NCBI RefSeq assembly: GCF_023078335.1
Contig: NZ_CP095550.1
Coordinates: forward strand, 496,001 to 560,000
Source of the DNA: Metabacillus endolithicus
GTDB taxonomy: Bacteria; Bacillota; Bacilli; Bacillales; Bacillaceae
Direction of reading: 5' to 3'
DNA length: 64,000 bases
The position numbers and the translations under genes were made by a program. The notes under the pieces are model-generated. The model did not search any database and had not been told where the DNA came from. It saw only the letters and a list, made by a program, of their open reading frames with translations. Below are positions 43,051 to 51,126 of the stretch, piece after piece. Each line of letters opens with the position of its first letter. Position 1 is the stretch's first letter.

Positions 43051-44394
43051 TTAAATCATCGTATCGACTCTTGATATTCTTCGTACTAATCGTTGAATAG
43101 AAGAATTTGCTTCTTTTAGTACAGTTGATTTATCAATTGTTAGTAAACGTTGATCTTCCATCACAATTTTCCCATTAATGATCGTTGTTTCTACATCTGC
43201 TCTTGTTGCAGAGTAGACAATTCTTGAAATAGGATCAACCTCTGTTGAGGGATACGTATGAAAATCATTTAAGTCTAATATCACAACATCAGCTTTTTTG
43301 CCGACTTCTAAGCTACCAATCTCCTTTTCCATTCCCATTGCAGCTGCTCCACCCATCGTTGCCATTTTGAACACTTTTTTTGCATCCATTGCCGTCGGAC
43401 CATGGTCTGGCTTTTGAATAAGTGCAGTTAACCTCATTTCATTGAACATATCAAGATTATTGTTACAAGGTGCACCGTCAGCACCAATACTTAGAAATAC
43501 TCCTTGATCATGCATCTCCGGAGTATTTGCAATTCCAGAAGCAAGCTTTAAGTTTGAGCCTGGACAATGACTTACCTTTACTCCTCTATCACGTATAATT
43601 CGTTTCTCTTGTTCGTCGAGCCAGATACAATGAGCCAGTAATAATCGGGGATTTGCTAAGCCAATGTGATCCAAATAAACAATATTTCTCATTCCTCGCT
43701 CACGTTCAACAATTTCAATTTCTGTTTTATTTTCTGATGCGTGCGTGTGTACCATTACTTGATACTGTTGAGAGAGATCCCGTACTTGCACTAACATCTT
43801 TTCTGAACATGAGATAACAAACCTTGGTGAAAATGCGTAATGAATACGACCATTATCAAAGAGATGCCATTTTTCTAACAAATCAACACTTTCTTGTATG
43901 GAAGAACTAGTATTCTCTAATAAAATCGATGGAACATTTGCTCCTTGATCCATCATAACTTTACCAGCTATAGCCCTAATTCCACTTTCTGCTATAGCTT
44001 GAAAAGCATAATCGGTATGCCTAACTGTTTCCATATCGATTATCGATGTTGTTCCGCTTCTAATTAATTCTCCTAAACCGAGCATTGCTGAGTAGTAAAT
44101 GGATTCCTCGTCATGCGCAGCTTCAAGAGGCCAGATCTTTTTGGACAGCCAGTCTAATAGCTCAAGATCATCACCCTGCCCGCGAAAAAGTGTTTGACAA
44201 AGATGAATATGACTTTGAATGAATCCAGGAATAACCGTCTTCCCTGTTGCATCAATAATCTTATCCGCAGTTACATTCTCAATTTTATCCTTTATTGCAA
44301 CAATTCGATCATCCCTTATTAAAAGATCTCCGTGCAAAATTTCACTTTTTTCATTCATTGTTATGATTTCAGCGTTTTTAATTAAAATTTCCAC
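43051..44394 (-). CDS. Amidohydrolase/deaminase of the Atz/Trz family, purine cluster
   Basis: A 447-residue metal-dependent hydrolase. It has the N-terminal FIQSHIHLCQTLFRG (HxH metal ligands), VMVHTHASENKTEIE, LLLAHCIWLDEQE, VKVSHCPGSNLKLASG and IGADGAPCNNNLDMF (Asp ligand). This is the aminohydrolase group that includes guanine, 8-oxoguanine, 5'-deoxyadenosine and S-adenosylhomocysteine deaminases. As the first gene of a xanthine dehydrogenase operon, deamination of guanine or an oxidised purine to feed xanthine is the most likely role (inference). GTG start behind TTAGGAGGC. A TnrA/GlnR-type box lies 135 bp upstream. Confidence 0.87.
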   Translation of the reverse strand: MEILIKNAEIITMNEKSEILHGDLLIRDDRIVAIKDKIENVTADKIIDATGKTVIPGFIQSHIHLCQTLFRGQGDDLELLDWLSKKIWPLEAAHDEESIYYSAMLGLGELIRSGTTSIIDMETVRHTDYAFQAIAESGIRAIAGKVMMDQGANVPSILLENTSSSIQESVDLLEKWHLFDNGRIHYAFSPRFVISCSEKMLVQVRDLSQQYQVMVHTHASENKTEIEIVERERGMRNIVYLDHIGLANPRLLLAHCIWLDEQEKRIIRDRGVKVSHCPGSNLKLASGIANTPEMHDQGVFLSIGADGAPCNNNLDMFNEMRLTALIQKPDHGPTAMDAKKVFKMATMGGAAAMGMEKEIGSLEVGKKADVVILDLNDFHTYPSTEVDPISRIVYSATRADVETTIINGKIVMEDQRLLTIDKSTVLKEANSSIQRLVRRISRVDTMI

Positions 44395-44528
44395 TAAGTT
44401 CCGCCTCCTAAGCTACCTGACAATCCCAACATCTCGTTACTAAATCTGACAACCATTAAAGTAATAACCTAGTTTTCTAGAGAAACATTCATTCTCTTCT
44501 GTTAAATTAGCTAAATTATATCCTCAAT

Positions 44529-44545
44529 TGTAAATTATTGTTACA
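44529..44545. promoter_or_regulatory. TnrA/GlnR-type box upstream of the puc operon
   Basis: TGTAAATTATTGTTACA is a 17-bp match to the core TGTNA-N7-TNACA of the TnrA/GlnR site. It ends about 10 bp before a TATAAT (44519-44514, minus strand) and lies 135 bp upstream of the first puc gene. tnrA is in the same window. Confidence 0.7.
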
Positions 44546-44606
44546 TTCATGTTAGAAATTCTTACAGAGAGTTTTAAATGAGAGTATTTTCATTCTTCAG
44601 TTGAAA

Positions 44607-44642
44607 TAAAAAAAGAGTTGCCTACATGATTGTAAGCAACCC
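44607..44642 (-). terminator. Terminator of the Cof-type HAD gene
   Basis: A 7-bp stem GAGTTGC/GCAACCC (one G-U), extended by CTACA/TGTAA, followed on the minus strand by seven T. Confidence 0.82.
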
Positions 44643-44648
44643 TTATAC

Positions 44649-45464
44649 TTAAACCGTAACATTTAAAATAAATTCTTCTACTACCTTTGCGACTCCATCA
44701 TTCATATTCGTATCTGTAACGAAATTTGCCAGATCTTTTATTTCTTGAGGAGCATTTCCCATGGCAACTCCAAGGCCAGCAAACTCAATCATGGATATAT
44801 CATTATAACTGTCACCAATAGCAATTACTTCTTCTTGTTTAATGCCACATCTTTGAATTAGTTGATGTAAGCTCGTTCCCTTTGTAACACCTTTTTCAGT
44901 AAACTCCAGGAAATACGGCTTTGAGCGCATGATTGAAAAATGTTCGTCTAACTCTTTCTGTAACTTCTTTTCAACATCCTTAAGTACATCCGGCTCCGCT
45001 ACCATTAATGTTTTTACTACTGGCACAGTTACTGACTGTACAAAGTCTGATACCATCTTAATAGGTAATCCAGTTAAAGTAGATTCTTTTTTCGTGAAAG
45101 GATTTTCATCCATCGTAATAATTTCATCACCTATATATGTATGAATAAATACATTTTCACGACGGCTTATATCAAACAATTGATGAACAGACTCTGCACT
45201 TAATGTACTGCTGAACATTTCCTCATTTGATGAGCAATTTATGATTTTACCACCATTAAAAGATAGAATATAGCTTCCAAACTTATGTAGCAGCAATTCA
45301 TTTGCATACTCTCTCATTCCAAAAGTAGGCCGACCTGATGCTAAAACCACCTTCACACCTTGTTCTTGCGCTTTCATTAATGCCTCTTTTGTACGAGGTG
45401 ATATCGTATGATCGTCACATAACAACGTATCATCCAAATCTAATACAATCATTTTATATGTCAT
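44649..45464 (-). CDS. Cof-type HAD-IIB hydrolase
   Basis: A 271-residue sugar-phosphate or nucleotide phosphatase-like protein. Motif I is VLDLDDTLLCDD, motif II VLASGRPTFGM, Lys is in GVTKGTSLHQLI and motif IV is AIGDSYNDISMIEFAGLGVAMGNA. The C2B-type cap lies at about residues 85-190. Relatives include YwpJ/YkrA-type phosphatases; the substrate is not determined. ATG start behind AAAGGAC. Confidence 0.92.
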   Translation of the reverse strand: MTYKMIVLDLDDTLLCDDHTISPRTKEALMKAQEQGVKVVLASGRPTFGMREYANELLLHKFGSYILSFNGGKIINCSSNEEMFSSTLSAESVHQLFDISRRENVFIHTYIGDEIITMDENPFTKKESTLTGLPIKMVSDFVQSVTVPVVKTLMVAEPDVLKDVEKKLQKELDEHFSIMRSKPYFLEFTEKGVTKGTSLHQLIQRCGIKQEEVIAIGDSYNDISMIEFAGLGVAMGNAPQEIKDLANFVTDTNMNDGVAKVVEEFILNVTV

Positions 45465-45695
45465 GTTTTAAGTCCTTTCTATAGATAGATCACTATATTC
45501 ATATCCTACTATAAAAAGAAGCTTAAAGGAAAGAAACATTCCGGAATTCAAAAATATTTTTATATTAATTATTAGAACCCTGCTTTAACTCTTATCAACA
45601 AAAAAAACAGGTCTAACATCTCCTAACGAGTTCTGATTTGAAAAAAATACGAATTAACATAGGGTGATTCGTACTAAAGTTTGGTAAGTAAATTA

Positions 45696-45893
45696 GATGA
45701 AAATAAGCGGAGAAATTCCTCTTATTGAGGAAAAAGCACGAAAAATAGATTAAATAGGCGGAAATGTTCCTTTTATTTTATCGAAAAAGGTGAAAATGAA
45801 CCATTTCACTTTGCTTAACCGTAAAAACTCCGCTTAAATCACCCAAACCGAGTCCCAATCTTCAGTCTAACAGTAAAAACTCCTCTTATTTAA
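45696..45893. repeat. Four-unit cluster of short dispersed repeats (AAATAAGCGGAG type)
   Basis: Units with the core AAATAAG(C/A)GGAG occur at 45701-45726 and 45751-45780 in one direction and at 45820-45838 and 45872-45892 in the other (GTAAAAACTCCGCTTAAAT and GTAAAAACTCCTCTTATTT). Unit 1 is itself an imperfect palindrome (AATAAG.GGA/TCC.CTTATT). From memory, similar units are scattered through many Bacillaceae genomes. They are too short and irregular for CRISPR. Confidence 0.55.
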
Positions 45894-46086
45894 ACTATCG
45901 GTTACTCAATTCAAGAAGGTATTCTTTATTTATCCGCCCTTCAATCACCATCATCCACCCCTGGTAGATACATATCATTTTCAGCACACCAATTGGAATA
46001 ACAAAGAGCTTGCCCTTTTCATGACGACAGGTTTAAAAAATTACGGCGTGTTTACTGTCCATTTTGTTACACCACATATATATCAA

Positions 46087-46127
46087 CAAAAAATCAGCAG
46101 TCTTACTCAGTTGCGAATAAGACTGCT
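46087..46127 (-). terminator. Terminator of the VanW gene
   Basis: Perfect 10-bp stem AGCAGTCTTA/TAAGACTGCT with a 12-base loop; T run on the minus strand. Confidence 0.88.
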
Positions 46128-46186
46128 AATTGGTGAAATTTAATTTAGTTTTTGTATACGGAACCGAACCAGTTAGTGTTAAGCTA

Positions 46187-47128
46187 TTAAACCTTTGATG
46201 CATCATCCTTTGAAGCAACTACTTGAACCTCTATTGTTCCAGACTGTTTATTCACAAATGTTTTAATCATAACTGGGAAGTCTTTATCATTCATAAATTT
46301 AAAATCTGGACCTCCCCAGGATACTGTTGCATCCTTCCCGGTAGGAACATACCCAACAGATCTTGAATGTGAGTTAACTTCTAAAACTTCCAATCCTGCA
46401 TTTGCAACTGCATTATATAAAGTAGAAGAAGTTTGACAAATTCCCCCACCAATTCCTTCAACAAATTCTTTATCTACAATTTCTTTTGCTTTTTGATAAC
46501 CTTTTGCAGCAGTACGTTCACCAACAACTAAATTAAAATAAAAGCGATCGCCTGGACCCAATACAATTTGATTAATCTCATTTGCTGATAAAAATATATT
46601 TTGTGAGCGACCCGTTACGTTAGGATTAAAAGATGTTTTATAATGTCCAATAACTACTTCGTCAATATTTTTTACAGTTTCTGCTGATACATTCGGCGAC
46701 ATCACTTCAATAGGTAGATCTAATGTTTTATCAAGCGCATGAACATTCAATAACATTTCAACTAATTTTTCTTCATTTAGTAGAACACGACTTGTTCCTT
46801 CTGTTAAACCACCGTTGCTCGTATACTTCACTGGTATCATCGGTTGATCAAGACTTTCAGCTAAATCATTCGCAATATGCCTTACTTCTTCCTCATAAGC
46901 TTCCGACTTTTGATTTAGTGAAGGTGAAAAGGAATATAATATTTTTTGTGTTTCAGGATGCAGCAATTGAACTTGAAATTCCACTTGTTTTTCTGCTAAT
47001 TGAAAACTATTCATTGCCAAGCTCTTCACTGGTAAAGGTTCATCTTTTTCATTGCCATTAACTACATTCGAACTACAACCCGTCATCATGAACAAGAAAA
47101 TCAACGTTGAAACATATTTCTTACGCAT
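46187..47128 (-). CDS. VanW family lipoprotein
   Basis: A 313-residue exported lipoprotein. The signal ends in a lipobox (LIFLFMMTGCSSN). The C-terminal half is the VanW domain: YKTSFNPNVTGRSQNIFLSA, GDRFYFNLVVGERTAAKGYQ, GIGGGICQTSSTLYNAVANA, and VNSHSRSVGYVPTGKDATVS. It resembles B. subtilis YoaR. VanW domains are found with cell-wall proteins, but their biochemical activity is not known. The ATG follows GGGAGAG. No glycopeptide resistance genes are nearby. Confidence 0.88.
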   Translation of the reverse strand: MRKKYVSTLIFLFMMTGCSSNVVNGNEKDEPLPVKSLAMNSFQLAEKQVEFQVQLLHPETQKILYSFSPSLNQKSEAYEEEVRHIANDLAESLDQPMIPVKYTSNGGLTEGTSRVLLNEEKLVEMLLNVHALDKTLDLPIEVMSPNVSAETVKNIDEVVIGHYKTSFNPNVTGRSQNIFLSANEINQIVLGPGDRFYFNLVVGERTAAKGYQKAKEIVDKEFVEGIGGGICQTSSTLYNAVANAGLEVLEVNSHSRSVGYVPTGKDATVSWGGPDFKFMNDKDFPVMIKTFVNKQSGTIEVQVVASKDDASKV

Positions 47129-47332
47129 AACTCTCCCACATTTCCCATTAAATTTTCTTTACCACTTATTTTATTCACTCATATATATTTTATATTTAAT
47201 TAAAATATCCTAAATTTTGTTAAAAATTTCCTGAACTTATATATGAAGTGAATTAATATTCTTCTCATTAGTAAGACGTTTAATTAAGGGAAAATGTTTC
47301 ATATTTTTTCCAAATACTTTCTTGTCTAATAC

Positions 47333-47420
47333 AAAAAAGGCCAATTCAACAATAGTTGCCGTTTTGCAAAGTGAGTTGCTACAAAACTTTGAACGGCTTA
47401 GTTTGTTGAATTGACCTTTT
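47333..47420 (-). terminator. Long structured terminator of the branched-chain aminotransferase gene
   Basis: The outer stem of 14 bp (47339-47352 with 47403-47416, one G-U) is followed by a T run on the minus strand. The 50-base loop is structured: GCCGTT/AACGGC plus CAAAG/CTTTG or the alternative GTTTTG/CAAAAC. It is unusually large for an intrinsic terminator. Confidence 0.8.
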
Positions 47421-47427
47421 TAGCTAT

Positions 47428-48504
47428 TTATTTTACTTCAGTAACCCAATTAAATGGATCCTGCTTCGTACCTTTTTGGATGCCAGTTAATGTATCATAA
47501 AGTTTTTTAGATAATTCACCAGTTTCTCCGTTATTAATTACAATTTTATTATCGTCATATAAGAATTCACCAATTGGAGAAATAACAGCTGCAGTACCAG
47601 TACCAAAAGCCTCTTCTAATTGTCCATCTTTATATGCCTGATACACTTCTTCCATTGATATTTTTCGCTCAGATACAGGGGTTTCCCATGATTTTAGTAA
47701 TTCTAGGATTGATTTTCTTGTTACTCCCTCTAAAATACTGCCATTCACTTCAGGTGTAACAACTTCCCCATTAATTTTAAAGAAAATATTCATACTTCCT
47801 ACTTCTTCTATATATTTCTTCTCAACTCCATCTAACCATAAAACTTGTGAGTAGCCCTTTTGTGCAGCCTCTTCTTGGGCTCTTAGGCTTGAAGCGTAGT
47901 TACCGCCGGTTTTAGCTTTCCCTGTTCCACCTTCAACAGCACGAACGTAATGGTTCTCAACGTATATTTTTACCGGATGAATTCCTTCTTTATAATACGA
48001 ACCTACAGGAGAAAGAATAATCATAAATCGGTAAAACTTCGATGGAGCTACCCCTAAGTAATACTCTGTTGGGATAATAAATGGTCTAATATAAAGAGAA
48101 GTTCCTTCGGCAGTAGGAATCCAATCCTTTTCAATCGAAACAAGCTGTTTTAGGGCCTCAATGACAAACTCGCCATCAATTCGAGGAATACAAAGTCGAT
48201 CATTTGATAAATTAAGTCTTTCCATATTTTTCTCAGGTCTGAACAATAATACTTTATCTTCTTTCGTACGATATGCCTTTAACCCTTCAAATACTGTTTG
48301 CCCGTAGTGGAAGACCATTGAAGCTGGACTAAGTGTAATTGGTTCGTATGGAACAATTTTTGGGTCATGCCATCCTTTTGCCGGGCTATAATCCATTACA
48401 AACATATGATCAGTAAAAACGCGGCCAAACTCTAACTGATCTGATTTGGGCTTTTCTTTTCGTGTTGCACTAAGTGTTACATCAATTTTTGTTTTTGTCA
48501 TCAT
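47428..48504 (-). CDS. ilvE: Branched-chain amino acid aminotransferase
   Basis: A 358-residue fold-type IV PLP enzyme that interconverts Leu/Ile/Val and their 2-oxo acids. The PLP lysine is in GGTGKAKTGGNYASSLRAQ, and EEVGSMNIFFKING, FGTGTAAVISPIG and SMVFHYGQTVFEGLKAYR are typical of the longer IlvE/YbgE/YwaA class. The start is ATG 48504 behind GGGAG; an in-frame TTG 15 bases upstream lies before that site. A promoter is visible at 48610-48637. Neighbouring genes include another aminotransferase and TnrA. Confidence 0.93.
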   Translation of the reverse strand: MMTKTKIDVTLSATRKEKPKSDQLEFGRVFTDHMFVMDYSPAKGWHDPKIVPYEPITLSPASMVFHYGQTVFEGLKAYRTKEDKVLLFRPEKNMERLNLSNDRLCIPRIDGEFVIEALKQLVSIEKDWIPTAEGTSLYIRPFIIPTEYYLGVAPSKFYRFMIILSPVGSYYKEGIHPVKIYVENHYVRAVEGGTGKAKTGGNYASSLRAQEEAAQKGYSQVLWLDGVEKKYIEEVGSMNIFFKINGEVVTPEVNGSILEGVTRKSILELLKSWETPVSERKISMEEVYQAYKDGQLEEAFGTGTAAVISPIGEFLYDDNKIVINNGETGELSKKLYDTLTGIQKGTKQDPFNWVTEVK

Positions 48505-48609
48505 TTTTAACTCTCCCAATCAACAAAATTTAAAGAAGTTATCTTTTCTAGAAATAACCTCTGATCATATTACAAAAGGTATCTAATCAAACTTTCTATA
48601 TTTCACTAT

Positions 48610-48637
48610 TTTATAACTTTCATGGAGCAGTTAACAA
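48610..48637 (-). promoter_or_regulatory. Sigma-A promoter candidate for ilvE
   Basis: Minus strand TTGTTA (48637-48632), a 16-bp spacer, TATAAA (48615-48610). About 105 bp upstream of the start codon. Confidence 0.5.
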
Positions 48638-48744
48638 CTGTTTTTCGACAAAAGATTCAAAATAATCAATAAAAATATTATTTCAGCCCAATATTAAAGT
48701 TATTTTTCTATAGAAAAATTTTTATTCGAGGTATATGATCTATT

Positions 48745-48772
48745 AAAAAAGAGCGGGTAACCTTCCCCACTC
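48745..48772 (-). terminator. Terminator of the PLP aminotransferase gene
   Basis: A 7-bp stem GAGCGGG/CCCACTC (one G-U in the minus RNA), 8-base loop, followed on the minus strand by six T. Confidence 0.8.
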
Positions 48773-48871
48773 TTTTCTATAAAGTATCTTATTCCACGTC
48801 TTCTATTGTTATTAATGTTCTTTTTTGTTGTTAAAAAACTTGGGTCCTTCACTATTTGCATTTATAAGAAT

Positions 48872-50043
48872 CTATAAGATATTCGCATTCTTTATTGAAG
48901 TAATTACTTTCTTTAACTTTTCTACATCCTGAACAAGAGCAATCCTTACATAACCTTCACCAGTTGGTCCAAATGCATGTCCAGGTGTTACAACAACATG
49001 TGCTTTGTCAATTAGTTCATAAGTAAATTCTGTCGAACTGAACCCCTTAGGAACTTCAAATCCCAAATAAACATACCTGCATCAGGCTTTGTTATGGTCC
49101 AACCTAACTCGTTTAAACCTTCAATTAATGTATCACGGCGTTCTTGGTACACCTTTCTACTTTCTTCACAAAAGTGAGCACCCTCTTCAAGAGCACGGAT
49201 TGCAGCCTTTTGAATAGGTAAAAACACACCATAATCCAAATTGCTTTTTAATTGATTCATAGCTTGTACCACATCTTTATTACCGGCGAGAAAGCCAATT
49301 CGAGTACCTGCCATATTATAGTTTTTAGAGAATGAAGACATTTCAACTCCAATGTCTTTTGCTCCTTCGATCGAAAGAAAACTTACTGGCTTCTTTCCTT
49401 CAAAATAAAGCTCAGAGTAAGCAAAATCATGTAGAACTAGTATATTAAATTTTTTAGCAAATGCAACAGCACTTTCAAAAAATTCTATATCAGCTAATGC
49501 GGGAACCGGATTACCAGGAAAATTCAAGATCATCAACTTCGCTTTTTCAGCCACTTCAGAAGGAATAATTGATAAATCTGGTAAGAAATTCTTTTCCTTC
49601 TTCAACGGCATAAAATAAGGAGTTGCCCCTGCCATCGCAATTCCAGCAGCGTATGCAGTATAACCTGGATCCGGCACTAAAATCACATCTCCTGGATTTG
49701 CAAAAACCATCGGAAAATGAACAAGTCCGTCCTGAGATCCCATTAATAATAGTATCTCTTCAATTGAATCCAACTCCACTTTATAGTTTCTATGATAAAA
49801 AGAAGAAACTGCTCTATTAAACTCATTAGTTCCAGATAAAGAATAACCATATTGATCTGCTTTCAACACTTCTTCAGATAAAGCATTGGTAATAAAAGAT
49901 GGTGGAGCCAAATCGATGTTTTTACCAATACTTAAATCAATAATCGGTGCACCTTCACTTATTTTTCTCTGTTTATATTGAGCAAGCTCACTAAAAATAG
50001 AAGGCTTAAAAAAGCTCATTTTATTTGATAATGTAATTGTCAT
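48872..50043 (-). pseudogene. Class I/II PLP aminotransferase (DapL/PatA/AlaT-like), one frameshift
   Basis: Fold-type I aminotransferase of about 390 residues if repaired. IDLSIGKNIDLAPPSFITNA, LVPDPGYTAYAAGIAMAGAT, LILNFPGNPVPALADIEF (here MILNFPGNP) and the PLP lysine in MSSFSKNYNMAGTRIGFLAG are visible. The first frame breaks at DAGMFIW; the second resumes as GFEVPKGFSSTEFTYELIDK and runs to TPGHAFGPTGEGYVRIALVQ. One missing base in the CCC run at 49062-49064 explains it. Start ATG 50043 behind GTGGGGGATAAA. A CodY-like box lies just upstream. The substrate is uncertain (alanine, aspartate or diaminopimelate types). Confidence 0.82.
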
Positions 50044-50072
50044 TTTATCCCCCACTTATTTCGCAAGTTCTC

Positions 50073-50087
50073 ATTTTTCTGAAAATA
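50073..50087. promoter_or_regulatory. CodY-like box upstream of the PLP aminotransferase
   Basis: ATTTTTCTGAAAATA matches the CodY motif AATTTTCWGAAAATT at 13 of 15 positions and lies 30 bp before the start codon, a repressing position. Confidence 0.5.
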
Positions 50088-50202
50088 AGTGTATCATAAC
50101 TCAACGTTATACGGGAATAATGAAGTTTAAATCTTTTGAAATAGTTGAATTTTAATAGTATTCTCAAATGTACAGTTAATCATACATTTGTATATCCCCA
50201 TA

Positions 50203-50231
50203 GAAAAAAGAATGCTGTTTGTTGAGCATCC
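50203..50231 (-). terminator. Terminator of tnrA
   Basis: A 7-bp stem GAATGCT/AGCATCC (one G-U in the minus RNA), 8-base loop, followed on the minus strand by six T. Confidence 0.78.
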
Positions 50232-50255
50232 TAAATTAAATGATTACATTTTTTC

Positions 50256-50576
50256 TTACTTAAAGCCACTTCTTTGAAAATGTGAGTTTAATTGACCGCG
50301 AATCATTTTTTTCTTTAGATCAGCATCAGTTTCTTTCTTTTTGTAGTCTCTACGGATTTCATCGGTTTGAACGCCTTCCTCCACTTTTTCAGCAATGTCC
50401 ATTAATTTCTCAATATCAGAAAAAGAATACTTACGAAATCCAGTTGACGTACGATCTGGAAAAATTAATTTTCTTTCCTCATAATAACGGATTCTTCTTT
50501 CTGATAACCCGGTCAATTCACACACAGTACCCATTGATATCACTTTTTTATCACGATATGATTTCGACTTATCCAA
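50256..50576 (-). CDS. tnrA: Global nitrogen regulator TnrA (MerR family)
   Basis: A 106-residue MerR-type regulator of nitrogen-limited growth. The winged helix is [26 protein letters not shown], with [19 protein letters not shown] following. The C-terminal tail [16 protein letters not shown] is the glutamine-synthetase-responsive segment that separates TnrA from GlnR. In B. subtilis, TnrA activates transport and degradation of secondary nitrogen sources (including purine catabolism through pucR) and represses gltAB. Both a puc operon and gltD are in this window. TTG start behind GGGGGCG. Confidence 0.93.
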   Translation of the reverse strand: MDKSKSYRDKKVISMGTVCELTGLSERRIRYYEERKLIFPDRTSTGFRKYSFSDIEKLMDIAEKVEEGVQTDEIRRDYKKKETDADLKKKMIRGQLNSHFQRSGFK

Positions 50577-50686
50577 AGAAACGCCCCCGGTTTTTGTATG
50601 ATATTTTCCGATCTCTTCATTACTGTATCAATAGGAAGCGTTTTCCAACAAGATTAGTTTACAGAATTTTATAAAAAATCATACAG

Positions 50687-50717
50687 AAAAAGACATCACA
50701 AGTCTAGATGTCTTTTT
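50687..50717 (-). terminator. Terminator upstream of tnrA
   Basis: Perfect 11-bp stem AAAAAGACATC/GATGTCTTTTT with a 9-base loop; it ends the unit that includes the 39-residue gene. Confidence 0.85.
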
Positions 50718-50864
50718 CGATAGTTCGGGAATTAACATTTATAGCAATATCTGCTTTTTCACAGTAACTGCTATTACAGCAGCATCCCTAATCTTCCATC
50801 TTGTCGTTTTCTAAAAACACTTCACACTGAAAGCAATATAAGCCACTTTTCAGTGTTATTTGTA

Positions 50865-50984
50865 TTATTCAGGCTCCCCGATTTCAAAGCTGCTATTTAT
50901 AAGATCCTTTGCCTGTTCGAGAGATATATTAAAATCTTCCGCTACTTTTTTAATAATATTTTCTCTTAATTCTATTACTGACAT
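50865..50984 (-). CDS. Small protein, 39 residues, unknown function
   Basis: The predicted peptide begins MSVIELRENIIKKVAEDFNI and ends KDLINSSFEIGEPE. It is helical and charged, with no membrane segment. An ATG with AAGAAGG seven bases upstream and a terminator further downstream support expression. A second hairpin (50824-50856, stem ACACTGAAA/TTTCAGTGT) lies just after the stop. The IIKKVAEDFNISLEQAKDLI pattern could be a small helical regulatory peptide, but I know no family. Confidence 0.5.
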   Translation of the reverse strand: MSVIELRENIIKKVAEDFNISLEQAKDLINSSFEIGEPE

Positions 50985-51126
50985 ATGATCAACCTTCTTC
51001 CGAATAATCTCTTTAAATCAATATTATCAGAAAATTCATGCATTAAAAGATATTTGTGAGATAATCTTACATATTATTTAAGACAACCCTTTCCCCACCC
51101 AATAAGGTGATAGGTTTTCCAACATA

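Larger units (their letters stand above)
45465..46186. other. 722-bp gap with short repeats and a possible coding remnant
   Basis: No complete gene was found. The left part (45696-45893) holds four related short repeats (listed separately). The right part (about 45935-46085) can be read on the plus strand as a stop-free stretch containing HHPPLVDTYHFQHTNWNNKE and MTTGLKNYGVFTVHFVTPHI without a convincing start, possibly the tail of a decayed gene. A terminator closes the gap. The region looks like a site of past rearrangement. Confidence 0.4.
48505..48871. other. 367-bp intergenic region upstream of ilvE
   Basis: It contains the ilvE promoter (48610-48637) and the terminator of the upstream PLP aminotransferase gene (48745-48772). 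No T-box leader, open reading frame or convincing CodY box was found in the rest; it is AT-rich. Confidence 0.6.

Noticed and set aside
45696..45893. Possible CRISPR array
   Set aside because: Only four degenerate units in mixed orientation with unequal spacing and no cas genes in the window.
48505..48700. CodY-like box or T-box leader upstream of ilvE
   Set aside because: TTTCTAGAAA and TTTTGTCGAAAA each carry an extra central base relative to the CodY motif, and no T-box sequence or specifier hairpin is present.
50166..50189. AAATGTA-N10-TACATTT repeat downstream of tnrA as a TnrA box
   Set aside because: The inner bases do not fit TGTNA-N7-TNACA, and the repeat lies after the gene rather than in a promoter.
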